A stretch of DNA of 64,000 bases from the NCBI RefSeq assembly GCF_900188185.1, contig NZ_FZPA01000001.1, forward strand, positions 744,001 to 808,000, read 5' to 3'. Below are positions 8,994 to 17,744 of the stretch, one piece after another (the stretch's first letter is position 1; each line of letters begins with the position of its first letter). The notes beneath the pieces are model-generated. The model had not been told where the DNA came from. It saw nothing but the letters and a program-made list of their open reading frames with translations, and searched no databases. Source of the DNA: Sphingopyxis indica. GTDB taxonomy: Bacteria > Pseudomonadota > Alphaproteobacteria > Sphingomonadales > Sphingomonadaceae. A program made the position numbers and the translations under genes.

Positions 8994-9071
8994 CGCGTCC
9001 ACTCCTCTGAAATGGCCGATTTACCCCGCACACTATGGCGGCTCGCGCCGGCTTCGCCTACATGCAAAATC

Positions 9072-11006
9072 ATGGTTCGCCCCAACGCTCCCGACCGGTT
9101 CAACGAAGAAAAGGCCACCTATGTCGTCCGCGGCAGCGGCGAAGCGGGCGACAAGCCCGACCTGACGCGCGGTGCCGACGTCATCCGCGGCGTGGTGAAG
9201 AAGCTGCCGGTGCGGCCCGGCGTCTATCGGATGCTCGATGCGCGCGGCGACGTGCTCTACGTGGGCAAGGCACGCGCGCTGAAAAATCGCGTCACCAACT
9301 ACACGCAGGTCGCGCGCCTGCCGCAGCGGCTGCAACGCATGGTCGCGCAGACGCGCGCGATGGAGATCGTGACCACGAACAGCGAGGCCGAGGCGCTGCT
9401 GCTCGAGGCGCAGCTGATCAAGCGCTATCGCCCGCCCTACAACGTCCTGCTGCGCGACGACAAAAGTTTCCCCTTCATCCTGCTGCGCGCCGACCATGAT
9501 TTCCCGCGCGTTCAGAAGCACCGCGGCGCGCGGCGAGCGAAAGGGCGCTATTATGGGCCGTTCGCGAGCGCAGGCTCGGTGAACCGCACGCTCAACGCGC
9601 TGCAAAAGACCTTTCTCCTCCGCAGTTGCACCGACAGCTTCTTCGCCAACCGCTCGCGGCCGTGCCTGCTCTATCAGATCCGCCGCTGTTCGGCGCCGTG
9701 CGTCGGGCGCATCGACAAGGGTGATTATGCCGAGCTGGTGAGCGACGCGCAGGACTTTCTCGAAGGCCGCTCGACCGCGGTGCAAAAGCGGCTCGGCGAC
9801 GCGATGACCAAGGCGGCCGAGGCGATGGACTATGAACTCGCGGCGGTGCTGCGCGACCGGTTGAAAGCGCTGACCTTCATCCAGGGCAGCCAGTCGGTCC
9901 ACGCCGAGGGGCTGGGCGACGCCGACGTCTTCGCGCTCGCGGCGAAGGGGGGGCAGCTCTGCATCGCGGGCTTCTTCATCCGCGGCGGGCAGAATTGGGG
10001 GCATCGCAGCTTCTTCCCGGCGCATGTCGCGGGGGTGCCCGAAGAGGAGGTGATGGCGAGCTTCCTGATGCAATTCTACGAAGGCGTGCCGCCGCCGAAG
10101 CTCATCCTCGTCGACCGCGAGCCCGACGATTGCCCCATACTCGCCGAGGCGCTCGGCGAGACGGCGGGACGCAAGGTCGAGATCAGCGTGCCGCAGCGCG
10201 GCAACCGCCGCCGCCTGCTCGAACAGGCGGTGCGCAACGCCGGCGAGGAACTCGACCGGCGGCTCGCCGAAAGCAGCAGCCAGGCGAAGCTCGGGCGCGA
10301 GCTTGCCGAGCTGTTCGACCTCGACGAGCCGCCGCAGCGCATCGAAATATACGACAACAGCCATATTCAGGGCACCAACGCGCTCGGCGCGATGGTCGTC
10401 GCGGGGCCGGAGGGCTGGATCAAGGGCGCCTATCGCAAATTCAACATCAAGCGCCCCGAAACGCAGCCCGGCGACGATTTCGCGATGATGCGCGAGGTGT
10501 TCCAGCGCCGCTTCGCGCGCGCGATCGAGGAAGACCCCGAGCGGGCGAAGGGCGAATGGCCCGACCTCGTGCTGATCGACGGCGGCAAGGGGCAGGTGTC
10601 GGCGGCGGGGGCGGTACTCGCAGAGCTGGGGATCGACGACCTGCCCTATGTCGGCGTCGCGAAAGGCCCCGACCGCAACGCCGGGCGCGAGACCTTTTAC
10701 CTGCCCGACGGGCGCGAATTCACGCTGCCGCCGAACAATGCGGTGCTCTTCTACATCCAGCGGCTGCGCGACGAGGCGCACCGCTTCGCGATCGGCGCGC
10801 ACCGGCAGAAGCGCGCCAAGGCGATGGGCAGTTCGCCGCTCGACGAGGTGCCGGGCATCGGCCCCGCGCGCAAGAAAGCGCTGCTGATGCACTTCGGCAC
10901 CGCGCGCGCGATCAAGGGCGCAAGCCTCGAGGATCTGAAGAAAGCGCCCGGCGTCAGCGCTGCCGTCGCGCAGGCGGTGTATGATTTCTATAACCCGGGG
11001 GGATGA
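9072..11006 (+). CDS. uvrC: UvrABC excinuclease subunit C
   Basis: The 644-residue nuclease makes both incisions in nucleotide excision repair. It shows the GIY-YIG domain at about residues 45-125 (RPGVYRMLDARGDVLYVGKA), a cysteine cluster SRPCLLYQIRRCSAPCVG and the UVR motif YELAAVLRDRLKAL that contacts UvrB. The C-terminal RNase H-like domain (IEIYDNSHIQGTNALGAMV, DLVLIDGGKGQ) and a terminal helix-hairpin-helix (DEVPGIGPARKKALL) complete it. The start at 9072 (MVRPNAPDRFNEEK) matches sphingomonad relatives. An in-frame ATG at 9012 adds 20 unconvincing residues. Confidence 0.97.
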   Translation: MVRPNAPDRFNEEKATYVVRGSGEAGDKPDLTRGADVIRGVVKKLPVRPGVYRMLDARGDVLYVGKARALKNRVTNYTQVARLPQRLQRMVAQTRAMEIVTTNSEAEALLLEAQLIKRYRPPYNVLLRDDKSFPFILLRADHDFPRVQKHRGARRAKGRYYGPFASAGSVNRTLNALQKTFLLRSCTDSFFANRSRPCLLYQIRRCSAPCVGRIDKGDYAELVSDAQDFLEGRSTAVQKRLGDAMTKAAEAMDYELAAVLRDRLKALTFIQGSQSVHAEGLGDADVFALAAKGGQLCIAGFFIRGGQNWGHRSFFPAHVAGVPEEEVMASFLMQFYEGVPPPKLILVDREPDDCPILAEALGETAGRKVEISVPQRGNRRRLLEQAVRNAGEELDRRLAESSSQAKLGRELAELFDLDEPPQRIEIYDNSHIQGTNALGAMVVAGPEGWIKGAYRKFNIKRPETQPGDDFAMMREVFQRRFARAIEEDPERAKGEWPDLVLIDGGKGQVSAAGAVLAELGIDDLPYVGVAKGPDRNAGRETFYLPDGREFTLPPNNAVLFYIQRLRDEAHRFAIGAHRQKRAKAMGSSPLDEVPGIGPARKKALLMHFGTARAIKGASLEDLKKAPGVSAAVAQAVYDFYNPGG

Positions 11007-11019
11007 TATCGAAACCACG

Positions 11020-11040
11020 CCCTCCCCTGAAGGGGAGGGG
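11020..11040. repeat. Short intergenic palindrome
   Basis: CCTCCCC and GGGGAGG arms surround TGAA between the uvrC stop and the next start. No T-run follows, so it is not a standard terminator. It resembles the tips of the longer CCTCCCC-type repeats elsewhere in the window. Confidence 0.5.
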
Positions 11041-11063
11041 CTTGGGTTAAGAAGGGACAATCT

Positions 11064-11456
11064 ATGAATTTCGCCGCTACCATGCCGCTTGCAGCCACAC
11101 TCGGCGTCACCATCGACGAGGGCAGCAAGGACCGCGTCGCGGGCAAACTGCCCGTGCGGCCCGAAATCTGCACCGCGGGCCAGATCGTCCACGGCGGCGC
11201 GATCATGGCCTTCGCCGATTGCCTGGGCGCGGTCGGCGCCTTCCTGACCTTGCCCGAGGGCGCGAGCGGCACGACGACGATCGAGAGCAAGACCAATTTC
11301 CTCGGCGCCGGACCGGTCGGCGCGCTGCTCGTCGGCGAGGCGACCCCGGTGAAGATCGGCAAGCGGTTGTCGGTCTGGCAGACGCGCATCCGCACCGAAG
11401 CGGGCGCCGAGGTCGCGTTGGTCACGCAAACGCAGATGGTGCTTTGGCCAGCCTGA
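11064..11456 (+). CDS. PaaI-type hotdog-fold thioesterase
   Basis: The 130-residue protein has the hotdog signature [19 protein letters not shown], where the HGG and the following aspartate form the thioester-binding site, and later [11 protein letters not shown]. PaaI-like enzymes hydrolyse acyl-CoA thioesters; the natural substrate here cannot be read from sequence. The 3' end overlaps the recO frame by 13 bases, so the two may be translated together. Confidence 0.82.
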   Translation: MNFAATMPLAATLGVTIDEGSKDRVAGKLPVRPEICTAGQIVHGGAIMAFADCLGAVGAFLTLPEGASGTTTIESKTNFLGAGPVGALLVGEATPVKIGKRLSVWQTRIRTEAGAEVALVTQTQMVLWPA

Positions 11457-12181
11457 GCACCGAGGCGATCGTCTGCGCGGTGCGCGCGCATGGCGAACAT
11501 GGCGCGATCCTGCGCGCGCTGACGCGCGAAGCGGGGCTTGTCGCGGGCTATGTGCGCGGCGGACGGTCACGGCGGTTGCGGCCGATCCTGATGCCCGGAA
11601 ACGCGGTCGCGTTCGAGCTGCGCGCGCGAACCGAGGAACAGCTCGGCGGCGCGACGGTGGAGCTGCTGACCAGCCGCGCGCCGCTGCTCGCCGAACCGCT
11701 GCCCGCCGCGGCGATCGACTGGGCGACGAGCCTGACCGCGGCGACGCTGCCCGAGGGCCAGCCCTATCCGGCGCTCTACGACGCGCTTGGCGGCCTGCTC
11801 GACGCGATCGCGGTTGCGGCGGCGGCGCGGCAATGGGCGGCGGCGCTCGCGCGCTACGAACTGCTGCTGCTCACCGAACTCGGCTTCGGGCTCAACCTTG
11901 ACGAGTGCGTGGCGACGGGTGCGAGCGATGGTCTCGCTTTCGTCAGCCCCAAAACCGGCGGGGCGGTAAGCGCCGCCGCGGCGCAGGGCTATGAAACGCG
12001 GCTGTTTCGCTTGCCTCCCTTCCTGCGCGCACCCGATCCCGACCCGTCGCTCGCCGACGTGTTGGACGGCTTGGCGATCACAGGTCATTTCTTGAGCCGC
12101 GATCTGCTCGACGGGCGCAACCGCGACTTGCTGGCGGTGAGGGAAAGATTGACCGTTCGGCTCAACAGGGCGGTTGCGTGA
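11444..12181 (+). CDS. recO: DNA repair protein RecO
   Basis: The 245-residue protein has an OB-fold at the N-terminus ([39 protein letters not shown]) and a helical C-terminus with the [17 protein letters not shown] block. RecO loads RecA in the RecFOR pathway. Many relatives keep a four-cysteine zinc finger after this block; only one cysteine (DECVATG) is seen here, so zinc binding is doubtful. A TTG at 11444 gives [10 protein letters not shown] and is the best start, inside the preceding thioesterase gene. Confidence 0.88.
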   Translation: MASLSTEAIVCAVRAHGEHGAILRALTREAGLVAGYVRGGRSRRLRPILMPGNAVAFELRARTEEQLGGATVELLTSRAPLLAEPLPAAAIDWATSLTAATLPEGQPYPALYDALGGLLDAIAVAAAARQWAAALARYELLLLTELGFGLNLDECVATGASDGLAFVSPKTGGAVSAAAAQGYETRLFRLPPFLRAPDPDPSLADVLDGLAITGHFLSRDLLDGRNRDLLAVRERLTVRLNRAVA

Positions 12182-12228
12182 CGCGCTGTCGCTGCCTAGA
12201 GCGTCGGCGTCCCTGAGCGACAAACTCT

Positions 12229-12312
12229 GTGCTCCCGCGAAGGCGGGAGCCCATCTCCGGTGGGCTCTATGTTGAACCGGCAGGTGATGGGTCCCCGCCT
12301 TCGCGGGGACAC
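12229..12312. repeat. Palindromic intergenic repeat, family A, compact copy
   Basis: This is a compact version of the element at 8128-8283. One hairpin (GCTCCCGCGAAGGCGGGAGC) is followed by CCATCTCC, a short spacer, GATGGG and a second hairpin, GTCCCCGCCTTCGCGGGGAC. It occupies the gap between recO and leuB, 60 bases before the leuB start. Confidence 0.8.
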
Positions 12313-12372
12313 GCGGTCTGACTGGCGATGCGGACACCGGTTCGTAATGATGTGCGCGAAGGAACCCGGATA

Positions 12373-13419
12373 TTGAAAATCCTGCTGCTCGCCGGCGACG
12401 GCATCGGTCCCGAGATCATGGCAGAGGCCGAGCGGGTGCTCGCCGCACTCGACCTTCCGGTGACGCTCGACCGCGCGCTCGTCGGCGGCGCGGCCTATGA
12501 AGCGACCGGCCATCCGCTGCCGCCCGAAACGCTCGCCAAGGCGAAAGCCGCCGACGCGATCCTGTTCGGCGCCGTCGGCGACCCGCGCTTCGATGCGGTC
12601 GAGCGGCATTTGCGCCCCGAACAGGCGATCCTCGGCCTGCGCTCCGAACTCGGCCTCTTCGCCAATCTTCGCCCCGCCAAGCTCTTTCCGGGGCTCGAGG
12701 ACAGCTCGGCGCTGCGCCCCGAGGTCGCGGCGGCGATCGACCTGCTCATCGTCCGCGAGCTTAACGGCGACGTCTATTTCGGCGAAAAGGGCCTGCGCAC
12801 GACCGCGAACGGCGAGCGCGAGGGCTATGACGTCATGTCGTACAGCGAAAGCGAAGTGCGCCGCATCGCCCACGTCGCCTTCCGCGCCGCACAGGGGCGG
12901 CAGGGCCGGCTCTGCTCGGTCGACAAGGCGAATGTGCTCGAAACCTCGCAGCTGTGGCGCGACGTGGTGATCGAAGTGGCGAAGGATTATCCCGGCGTCG
13001 AACTCAGCCACATGTATGTCGACAATGCCGCGATGCAGCTCGTGCGCAACCCCGGCCAGTTCGACGTCGTCGTCACCGGCAATCTGTTCGGCGACATATT
13101 GTCCGATCAGGCGTCGATGTGCGTCGGCTCGATCGGGCTGCTCGCCTCGGCCTCGCTCGGCGAAGGGACGAAAGGGCTTTACGAGCCGATACACGGCAGC
13201 GCGCCCGACATCGCGGGGCAGGGCGTCGCCAACCCGCTGGCGATGATCCTGTCGCTCGCGATGCTGCTCCGCCATTCGGGTGGCGACGAGGCGAGCGCCG
13301 CGCGGATCGAGGCGGCGGTGGCGAGGGTGCTCGCCGACGGCTGCCGCGGCGCCGATCTGGGCGGAACGATGGGCACGGCGGCGCTCGGCGACGCGGTCGT
13401 GGCGGCCCTGAGAAACTAG
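12373..13419 (+). CDS. leuB: 3-isopropylmalate dehydrogenase
   Basis: The 348-residue enzyme oxidatively decarboxylates 3-isopropylmalate in leucine synthesis using NAD. The family landmarks are clear: GDGIGPEI at the start, [12 protein letters not shown], the [20 protein letters not shown] helix with substrate-binding residues, [12 protein letters not shown] for metal binding and [12 protein letters not shown] for NAD. The TTG at 12373 ([10 protein letters not shown]) with AAGGAA about 9 bases upstream is preferred over ATG 12328, which would add a non-homologous leader next to the repeat. leuC and leuD are not nearby. Confidence 0.95.
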   Translation: MKILLLAGDGIGPEIMAEAERVLAALDLPVTLDRALVGGAAYEATGHPLPPETLAKAKAADAILFGAVGDPRFDAVERHLRPEQAILGLRSELGLFANLRPAKLFPGLEDSSALRPEVAAAIDLLIVRELNGDVYFGEKGLRTTANGEREGYDVMSYSESEVRRIAHVAFRAAQGRQGRLCSVDKANVLETSQLWRDVVIEVAKDYPGVELSHMYVDNAAMQLVRNPGQFDVVVTGNLFGDILSDQASMCVGSIGLLASASLGEGTKGLYEPIHGSAPDIAGQGVANPLAMILSLAMLLRHSGGDEASAARIEAAVARVLADGCRGADLGGTMGTAALGDAVVAALRN

Positions 13420-13437
13420 AGTTACGGACAGAGAAAC

Positions 13438-14643
13438 ATGAAGAAGACCACCGGATTCGATCGCGACAAGACGCGGAACTGGCGCCCCGCGACGCAGGCG
13501 GTGCGCGGCGGGACGTGGCGCAGCGAGCATGGCGAGACGTCCGAGGCGCTCTTCCTGACCTCGGGCTATACCTATGACAGCGCCGAGGAGGTGGCGGCGC
13601 GCTTCGCGGGCGAAGCCGTGGGCATGACCTATTCGCGGCTCCAGAACCCGACCGTCGCGATGCTCGAAGAACGCATCGCGCTGATGGAGGGCGCCGAAGC
13701 GTGCCGGACGCAGGCGAGCGGCATGGCGGCGATGACCACGGCCTTGCTCTGCCAGCTGTCGCAGGGCGACCATATCGTCGCGGCGAAGGCGGCCTTCGGT
13801 TCGTGCCGCTGGCTCGTCGACACCCTCTTCCCGCGCTTCGGGATCGAAACGAGCGTCGTCGACGGCCGCGACAATGATGCGTGGGAAAAGGCGATTCGGC
13901 CCAACACCAGGGTTTTCTTCTTCGAAACCCCCGCTAACCCGACGCTCGACATCGTCGATCTCGAGCATGTCTGCGCCCTCGCGAGGGCGCACGGCATCAC
14001 CAGCGTCGTCGACAATGCCTTCGCGACGAGCGCGCTCCAGCGGCCGATGGACTTCGGCGCCGACGTCGTCGCTTACTCGGCGACCAAGCTGATGGATGGG
14101 CAGGGGCGCGTGCTCGCCGGTGCCGTCTGTGGGACCGAAAAGTTCATCAACGATGTGCTGCTGCCGTTCCAGCGCAATACGGGTCCGAACCTGTCGCCCT
14201 TCAACGCGTGGGTTGTGCTCAAGGGACTCGAAACGCTCGACATGCGCGCGCGGCGCCAGTCCGAAAATGCGCTCGAAGTCGGCAAATTCGTCGAAAGCCG
14301 CGTTCCGCGCATCCTCCACCCCGGACTCGCGAGCCACCCGCAGCATAATCTGGCGATGCGCCAGATGGACGCATCCGGGCCGATTTTCGCCTTCATCCTG
14401 GAGGATCGCGCGCAGGCGATGGCGTTCCTCGACGCGCTCGAACTCGTCGATATCAGCAACAATATCGGCGATTCGCGCAGCCTCTGCTGCCATCCTGCCT
14501 CGACGACCCATTATGGCGTCAGCGCCGAAGCGCGCGCCGACATGGGCGTCGAAGAGGGGATGCTGCGGATCAATATCGGGCTCGAAGACCCGCGCGACCT
14601 GATCGCCGATCTCGACCAGGCATTGACCAGGGTGGGGCTATAG
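13438..14643 (+). CDS. metZ: O-succinylhomoserine sulfhydrylase
   Basis: The 401-residue PLP enzyme belongs to the Cys/Met metabolism family. It converts O-succinylhomoserine (or the acetyl ester) and sulfide to homocysteine. The PLP lysine lies in AYSATKLMDGQGRVLAG. YSRLQNPT and ASGMAAMTTAL bind phosphate and cofactor, and the C-terminal SLCCHPASTTH is diagnostic. It lies 18 bases after leuB, with apaG immediately downstream, an order common in sphingomonads. Ester preference is assigned by family only. Confidence 0.9.
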   Translation: MKKTTGFDRDKTRNWRPATQAVRGGTWRSEHGETSEALFLTSGYTYDSAEEVAARFAGEAVGMTYSRLQNPTVAMLEERIALMEGAEACRTQASGMAAMTTALLCQLSQGDHIVAAKAAFGSCRWLVDTLFPRFGIETSVVDGRDNDAWEKAIRPNTRVFFFETPANPTLDIVDLEHVCALARAHGITSVVDNAFATSALQRPMDFGADVVAYSATKLMDGQGRVLAGAVCGTEKFINDVLLPFQRNTGPNLSPFNAWVVLKGLETLDMRARRQSENALEVGKFVESRVPRILHPGLASHPQHNLAMRQMDASGPIFAFILEDRAQAMAFLDALELVDISNNIGDSRSLCCHPASTTHYGVSAEARADMGVEEGMLRINIGLEDPRDLIADLDQALTRVGL

Positions 14644-14651
14644 GCGACGCT

Positions 14652-15062
14652 GTGCTGGCGATGCTCGACTCGCTTTTCCCTTTCTCGGCCGCGACGGGGC
14701 CGATCACGGTGCGCGTGTCGGTCAGCTATTTGCCCGAACAGTCGCATCCGGCGCTCGGGCGCTGGTTCTGGGCCTATCATATCCGGGTCGAAAATCACGG
14801 CGCGCTCTCGGCGCAGCTCCTCAATCGCCACTGGCAGATCCGCGACGGCGACGGGCAGGTCAGCGAGGTCGAGGGCGAGGGCGTCATCGGCGAACAGCCG
14901 CTGATCCAGCCGGGTGGCGCGTTTCACTATGTATCGGGCTGTCCGCTCACGACGCCCGGCGGATCTATGGTCGGAAGCTATATGATGGAACTCGGCGACG
15001 GATCGCAGATGCTCGTCGCGATCCCGCAATTTCCGCTCGCGGCGCCCGCGACTGCGCCATGA
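14652..15062 (+). CDS. apaG: ApaG domain protein
   Basis: The 136-residue fibronectin-III-like protein matches ApaG. Visible blocks are ITVRVSVSYLPEQSHP, FWAYHIRVENHG, LLNRHWQIRDGDG, then GEGVIGEQPLIQPGGAFHY and GSMVGSYMM. ApaG was linked to cobalt/magnesium efflux in Salmonella, but its molecular role is not settled. GTG 14652 and ATG 14661 are both usable starts. The stop overlaps the LysR gene by 4 bases (ATGA). Confidence 0.9.
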   Translation: MLAMLDSLFPFSAATGPITVRVSVSYLPEQSHPALGRWFWAYHIRVENHGALSAQLLNRHWQIRDGDGQVSEVEGEGVIGEQPLIQPGGAFHYVSGCPLTTPGGSMVGSYMMELGDGSQMLVAIPQFPLAAPATAP

Positions 15063-15850
15063 AGCGGACGCACCTGCCTCTCAACGCGCTCCGCGTCTTC
15101 GATGCCGCTGCCCGGCATCTGAGCTTCACGCGCGCCGCCGACGAGCTCGCGGTGACGCCCGCCGCGGTCGGGCAACAGATTCGAGCGCTCGAAGACATGC
15201 TCGGCGTCGTCCTCTTCCGCCGCACGCCGAAGGGGCTCGAACTCACGGGCGAAGCGACCGCGGGGCTCGACGCGCTGCGCCAGGGCTTTCTGCAATTCGA
15301 GGAGTCGGTGCGCGCGATGCAGGCGGGGCAATCGTCGCAGTCGCTGACGATCGCCGCGCCGCGCGACCTCACCGCCAAATGGCTCGCGCCCCGCCTCGCG
15401 CGCTACAGCCAGCAGGCGCCCGACGTGCGCTTCACCCTCGTCTCGTCCGACGGCGGCATCGACTTTACCGAAGCCAATCTCGATCTCGCGATCTTCTGGA
15501 CCGACGGCCCCGGCGAGCATGAGGGCGTCGCGCTGTCCGATCCGGCGATGGTGACCGTCGCCGGCCCCGCGAGCGACAGCGAAACGCGCATCGCCTGGCC
15601 CGGCTGCCCCGCCGAAGACGGCGAGCCCGCGCTGCGGCTCGGCGACGCGGGGCTCGCGATCGACGCGGCGGCGAACGGGCTGGGACAGGCAAATGTTCCC
15701 GCGATGCTCGCCGAGGCCGATCTGGCGGCAGGCCGCGTCCGGCTGGTCCGCGAAGCGTTCGCGGTAAAACGCGGCTATTGGCTCGTCGCGCCGACCCCGC
15801 AATGGCGCCAGGCGAAGGTCAAGGCGCTGGTCGCGGCGCTCACCGATTGA
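15059..15850 (+). CDS. LysR family regulator, GcvA-like
   Basis: The 263-residue protein has a winged helix-turn-helix at residues 6-65 (LNALRVFDAAARHLSFTRAA, VTPAAVGQQIRALEDMLG) that closely follows the GcvA subgroup. A periplasmic-binding-like effector domain follows. It is shorter than the usual 295-310 residues, mainly in the second half, so the effector domain is trimmed but has no frameshift. It overlaps apaG and so is probably co-transcribed with it. Targets are unknown. Confidence 0.85.
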   Translation: MKRTHLPLNALRVFDAAARHLSFTRAADELAVTPAAVGQQIRALEDMLGVVLFRRTPKGLELTGEATAGLDALRQGFLQFEESVRAMQAGQSSQSLTIAAPRDLTAKWLAPRLARYSQQAPDVRFTLVSSDGGIDFTEANLDLAIFWTDGPGEHEGVALSDPAMVTVAGPASDSETRIAWPGCPAEDGEPALRLGDAGLAIDAAANGLGQANVPAMLAEADLAAGRVRLVREAFAVKRGYWLVAPTPQWRQAKVKALVAALTD

Positions 15851-15908
15851 TGTAACCCCGCCGGCGCCCGGCACGAATATCTCCGAAACGTCCTTTGGGG
15901 GTATTTGT

Positions 15909-16391
15909 ATGCGCGAAATTCCGGGCGGGCTTCCGCCTCAAACTTTCTCGATCGGCGCCCTGCGCTGGTCGCTGGTATTTATCTTCGCCATGTTCGGGAT
16001 CGCGAAATTCGCATCGTACGAAGCCGAAGGCGTCGCTGGCATCGCCATGCATTATCCGCTCTTCGCCTGGATGTATCCGCTGATCGGGGTCCAGGGGACG
16101 AGCAATGTCATCGGGACGGTCGAGTTGGCGACGGGGGCGCTGATCGCGCTGGGGGCCTGGTCGCATCGGGCGGGGCTGCTCGGCGGTCTGATGGGAATGG
16201 CGACCTTTCTCGTCACGCTCAGCTTCAGCTTCGGCGTGCCGCTGTGGCAAGACGGGTTCGGCTTTCCCTTCATGGGATCGACCGCACAGTTCCTGTTCAA
16301 GGACGCAGTGCTGCTCGCCGCCTGTCTGGCGCTTGCCCTGCACGCCGGCCACGCACTGCGTACGAATGGCGCGGCTCTATTTAGCCGCTAA
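15909..16391 (+). CDS. DUF417 / YkgB-type inner membrane protein
   Basis: The 160-residue protein has four predicted membrane segments, at about residues 17-35, 60-80, 90-112 and 125-147. Family blocks include LRWSLVFIFAMFGIAKFASYEAEGV and a conserved FPLFAW-like segment (HYPLFAWMYPL). The family includes RclC of the E. coli reactive-chlorine resistance system, but no rclA or rclB homologue is nearby. The function is therefore open. Its last 15 bases overlap the end of the convergent serine hydrolase gene. Confidence 0.75.
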   Translation: MREIPGGLPPQTFSIGALRWSLVFIFAMFGIAKFASYEAEGVAGIAMHYPLFAWMYPLIGVQGTSNVIGTVELATGALIALGAWSHRAGLLGGLMGMATFLVTLSFSFGVPLWQDGFGFPFMGSTAQFLFKDAVLLAACLALALHAGHALRTNGAALFSR

Positions 16392-17693
16392 CGCCAGCAG
16401 CCGCGTCACCAGCCCGTTGATCGTCTCGGCCGCGGCATCGCCGTCGGGATTGTTCCAGCTTGCCGTGACGACGAACCATTTGCCGTCCGATTTGCGCTGC
16501 CCGAGCAGGCTCATCGACAGCACCCCGAGTTCGGAGCCGCCCTTGTAACCCAGATAGCGCCAGTCGGCGGCCGCGATGGGGCCGACGCCGCTGTTGATCG
16601 CCATCGCCGCCATCGCCTCCTCCGACCCGCGCGCCTTCAGGTCGATCAGCCCGCGCGCGACGTCCTGGGGACTCGCGAACCATTCGAGGCTGTCGATGAA
16701 GCGCGGCTTGCCGCCAAAACTGCCGCCGTCGACATTTTCGAGGATCAGCCGGCCCTTGTTCGCGTCGATCAGCGCGCGCTGCGCTTCGTCGTCGCCGGCA
16801 AGAAAGGCGGCGCGCTCGGCGGCGAAATTATTGCCCTTCAGCGCGAAGGCTTCGACCGTGGTCAGGAAAGGAATATTGCGCGACGGGTCGCTGTTCCCGG
16901 CGGCGCGCATCCGCGCCTCGACTGCCTCGCGGCCGAGCAGGTGAATCAGCGTGTCGGCAGCGCCATTGTCGCTCACTGAAATCATCCAGTTGGCGAGCGT
17001 CTGCAAGGTCACCGGCGTGTTCTTCGGCCAGCCCGCGGTCGCGGCCGAGGAAAAGCTGAGGTGCGAGAGCGGCGCGACCTCGTCCCAGCGATGCTTGCCG
17101 GCGGCGATCTGCGCGGCAAGCTCGTCGAGGACATAGAGCTTGAAGGTCGATCCGACGGCGAACGGCGTGTCGGCGTGCGCGGAGGCGAGGGGAGCGATGC
17201 GGTTTCCGTCGATTTCGGCGACCAGAAAGCCGGTCTTGCCGGGCAGGGCCGCAAGCTCGGCGGCGACGCGGTCGAAGCTGTCGTTCGCGACCTCGAAATG
17301 CTGGAAGCGCAGGCCATCGACCCGCCGGTCGGGCCCGGCCTCGACGCTGAGCGCGACCGTGCCGACCGCCTTTTCGAAGCGGAGCGTCACCGTGCCGCGC
17401 CGCGCATCGGCCGCGTCGGTCGATACGACCGCGACCGGCCGGCCATATTGCGCGACCAGATTGGCCGCGATCGCCTTGAACTGCGCCTCGGGCACCGCCT
17501 GCTGAAAGACCGGCGCGAAATAATCGGCAAAGGCGATGCGGCCCTCGAGGAGATCGGGAAGCTCCGCTGCGCGGCGTTCGAAGCCGGTGGTGGCGGGGAC
17601 TGTGGGCGCAGGCGATTGGGCGAATAGCGCAGGAGCGGGGAGAGCGGCGGTGAGCAGGAGAAGCGCGATAAGGGCGGTGCGGAAGCCGGTCAT
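16377..17693 (-). CDS. Class A beta-lactamase-like serine hydrolase with ORF12-type N-terminal domain
   Basis: The 438-residue exported protein has a signal peptide (MTGFRTALIALLLLTAALPA..FAQ). A small alpha/beta domain follows at about residues 35-150, of the kind found in clavulanate-cluster ORF12. After it comes a penicillin-recognising fold with STFK (SxxK), SDN and the KGG box (YKGGSELG) in place of KTG. The omega-loop ExxLN of true class A enzymes is not evident. Beta-lactam hydrolysis is thus uncertain, and esterase or other amidase activity is possible. ATG 17693 was chosen over ATG 17714. Confidence 0.75.
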   Translation of the reverse strand: MTGFRTALIALLLLTAALPAPALFAQSPAPTVPATTGFERRAAELPDLLEGRIAFADYFAPVFQQAVPEAQFKAIAANLVAQYGRPVAVVSTDAADARRGTVTLRFEKAVGTVALSVEAGPDRRVDGLRFQHFEVANDSFDRVAAELAALPGKTGFLVAEIDGNRIAPLASAHADTPFAVGSTFKLYVLDELAAQIAAGKHRWDEVAPLSHLSFSSAATAGWPKNTPVTLQTLANWMISVSDNGAADTLIHLLGREAVEARMRAAGNSDPSRNIPFLTTVEAFALKGNNFAAERAAFLAGDDEAQRALIDANKGRLILENVDGGSFGGKPRFIDSLEWFASPQDVARGLIDLKARGSEEAMAAMAINSGVGPIAAADWRYLGYKGGSELGVLSMSLLGQRKSDGKWFVVTASWNNPDGDAAAETINGLVTRLLALAAK

Positions 17694-17744
17694 GGCGTCA
17701 TTCTTCCCTTCCATCCTCTCCCCTGAGGGGGGAGGGGGCCGGCT

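Noticed and set aside
8706-9071. Extension of uvrC to an upstream in-frame ATG
   Set aside because: The extra 122 residues overlap the opposite-strand GST gene and have no family similarity; homologous sequence begins at 9072.
9033-11570. An 845-codon minus-strand frame opposite uvrC and the thioesterase
   Set aside because: The translation lacks any recognisable domain and mirrors the coding strand's third-position GC; UvrC motifs are complete on the other strand.
12196-14511. A 771-codon minus-strand frame opposite leuB and metZ
   Set aside because: Antisense shadow of two well-supported enzymes; no signal peptide, motif or ribosome-binding site supports it.
16377-17693. A beta-lactam resistance gene
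   Set aside because: The fold is beta-lactamase-like but KTG is KGG and the omega-loop glutamate is not visible, so resistance should not be claimed.
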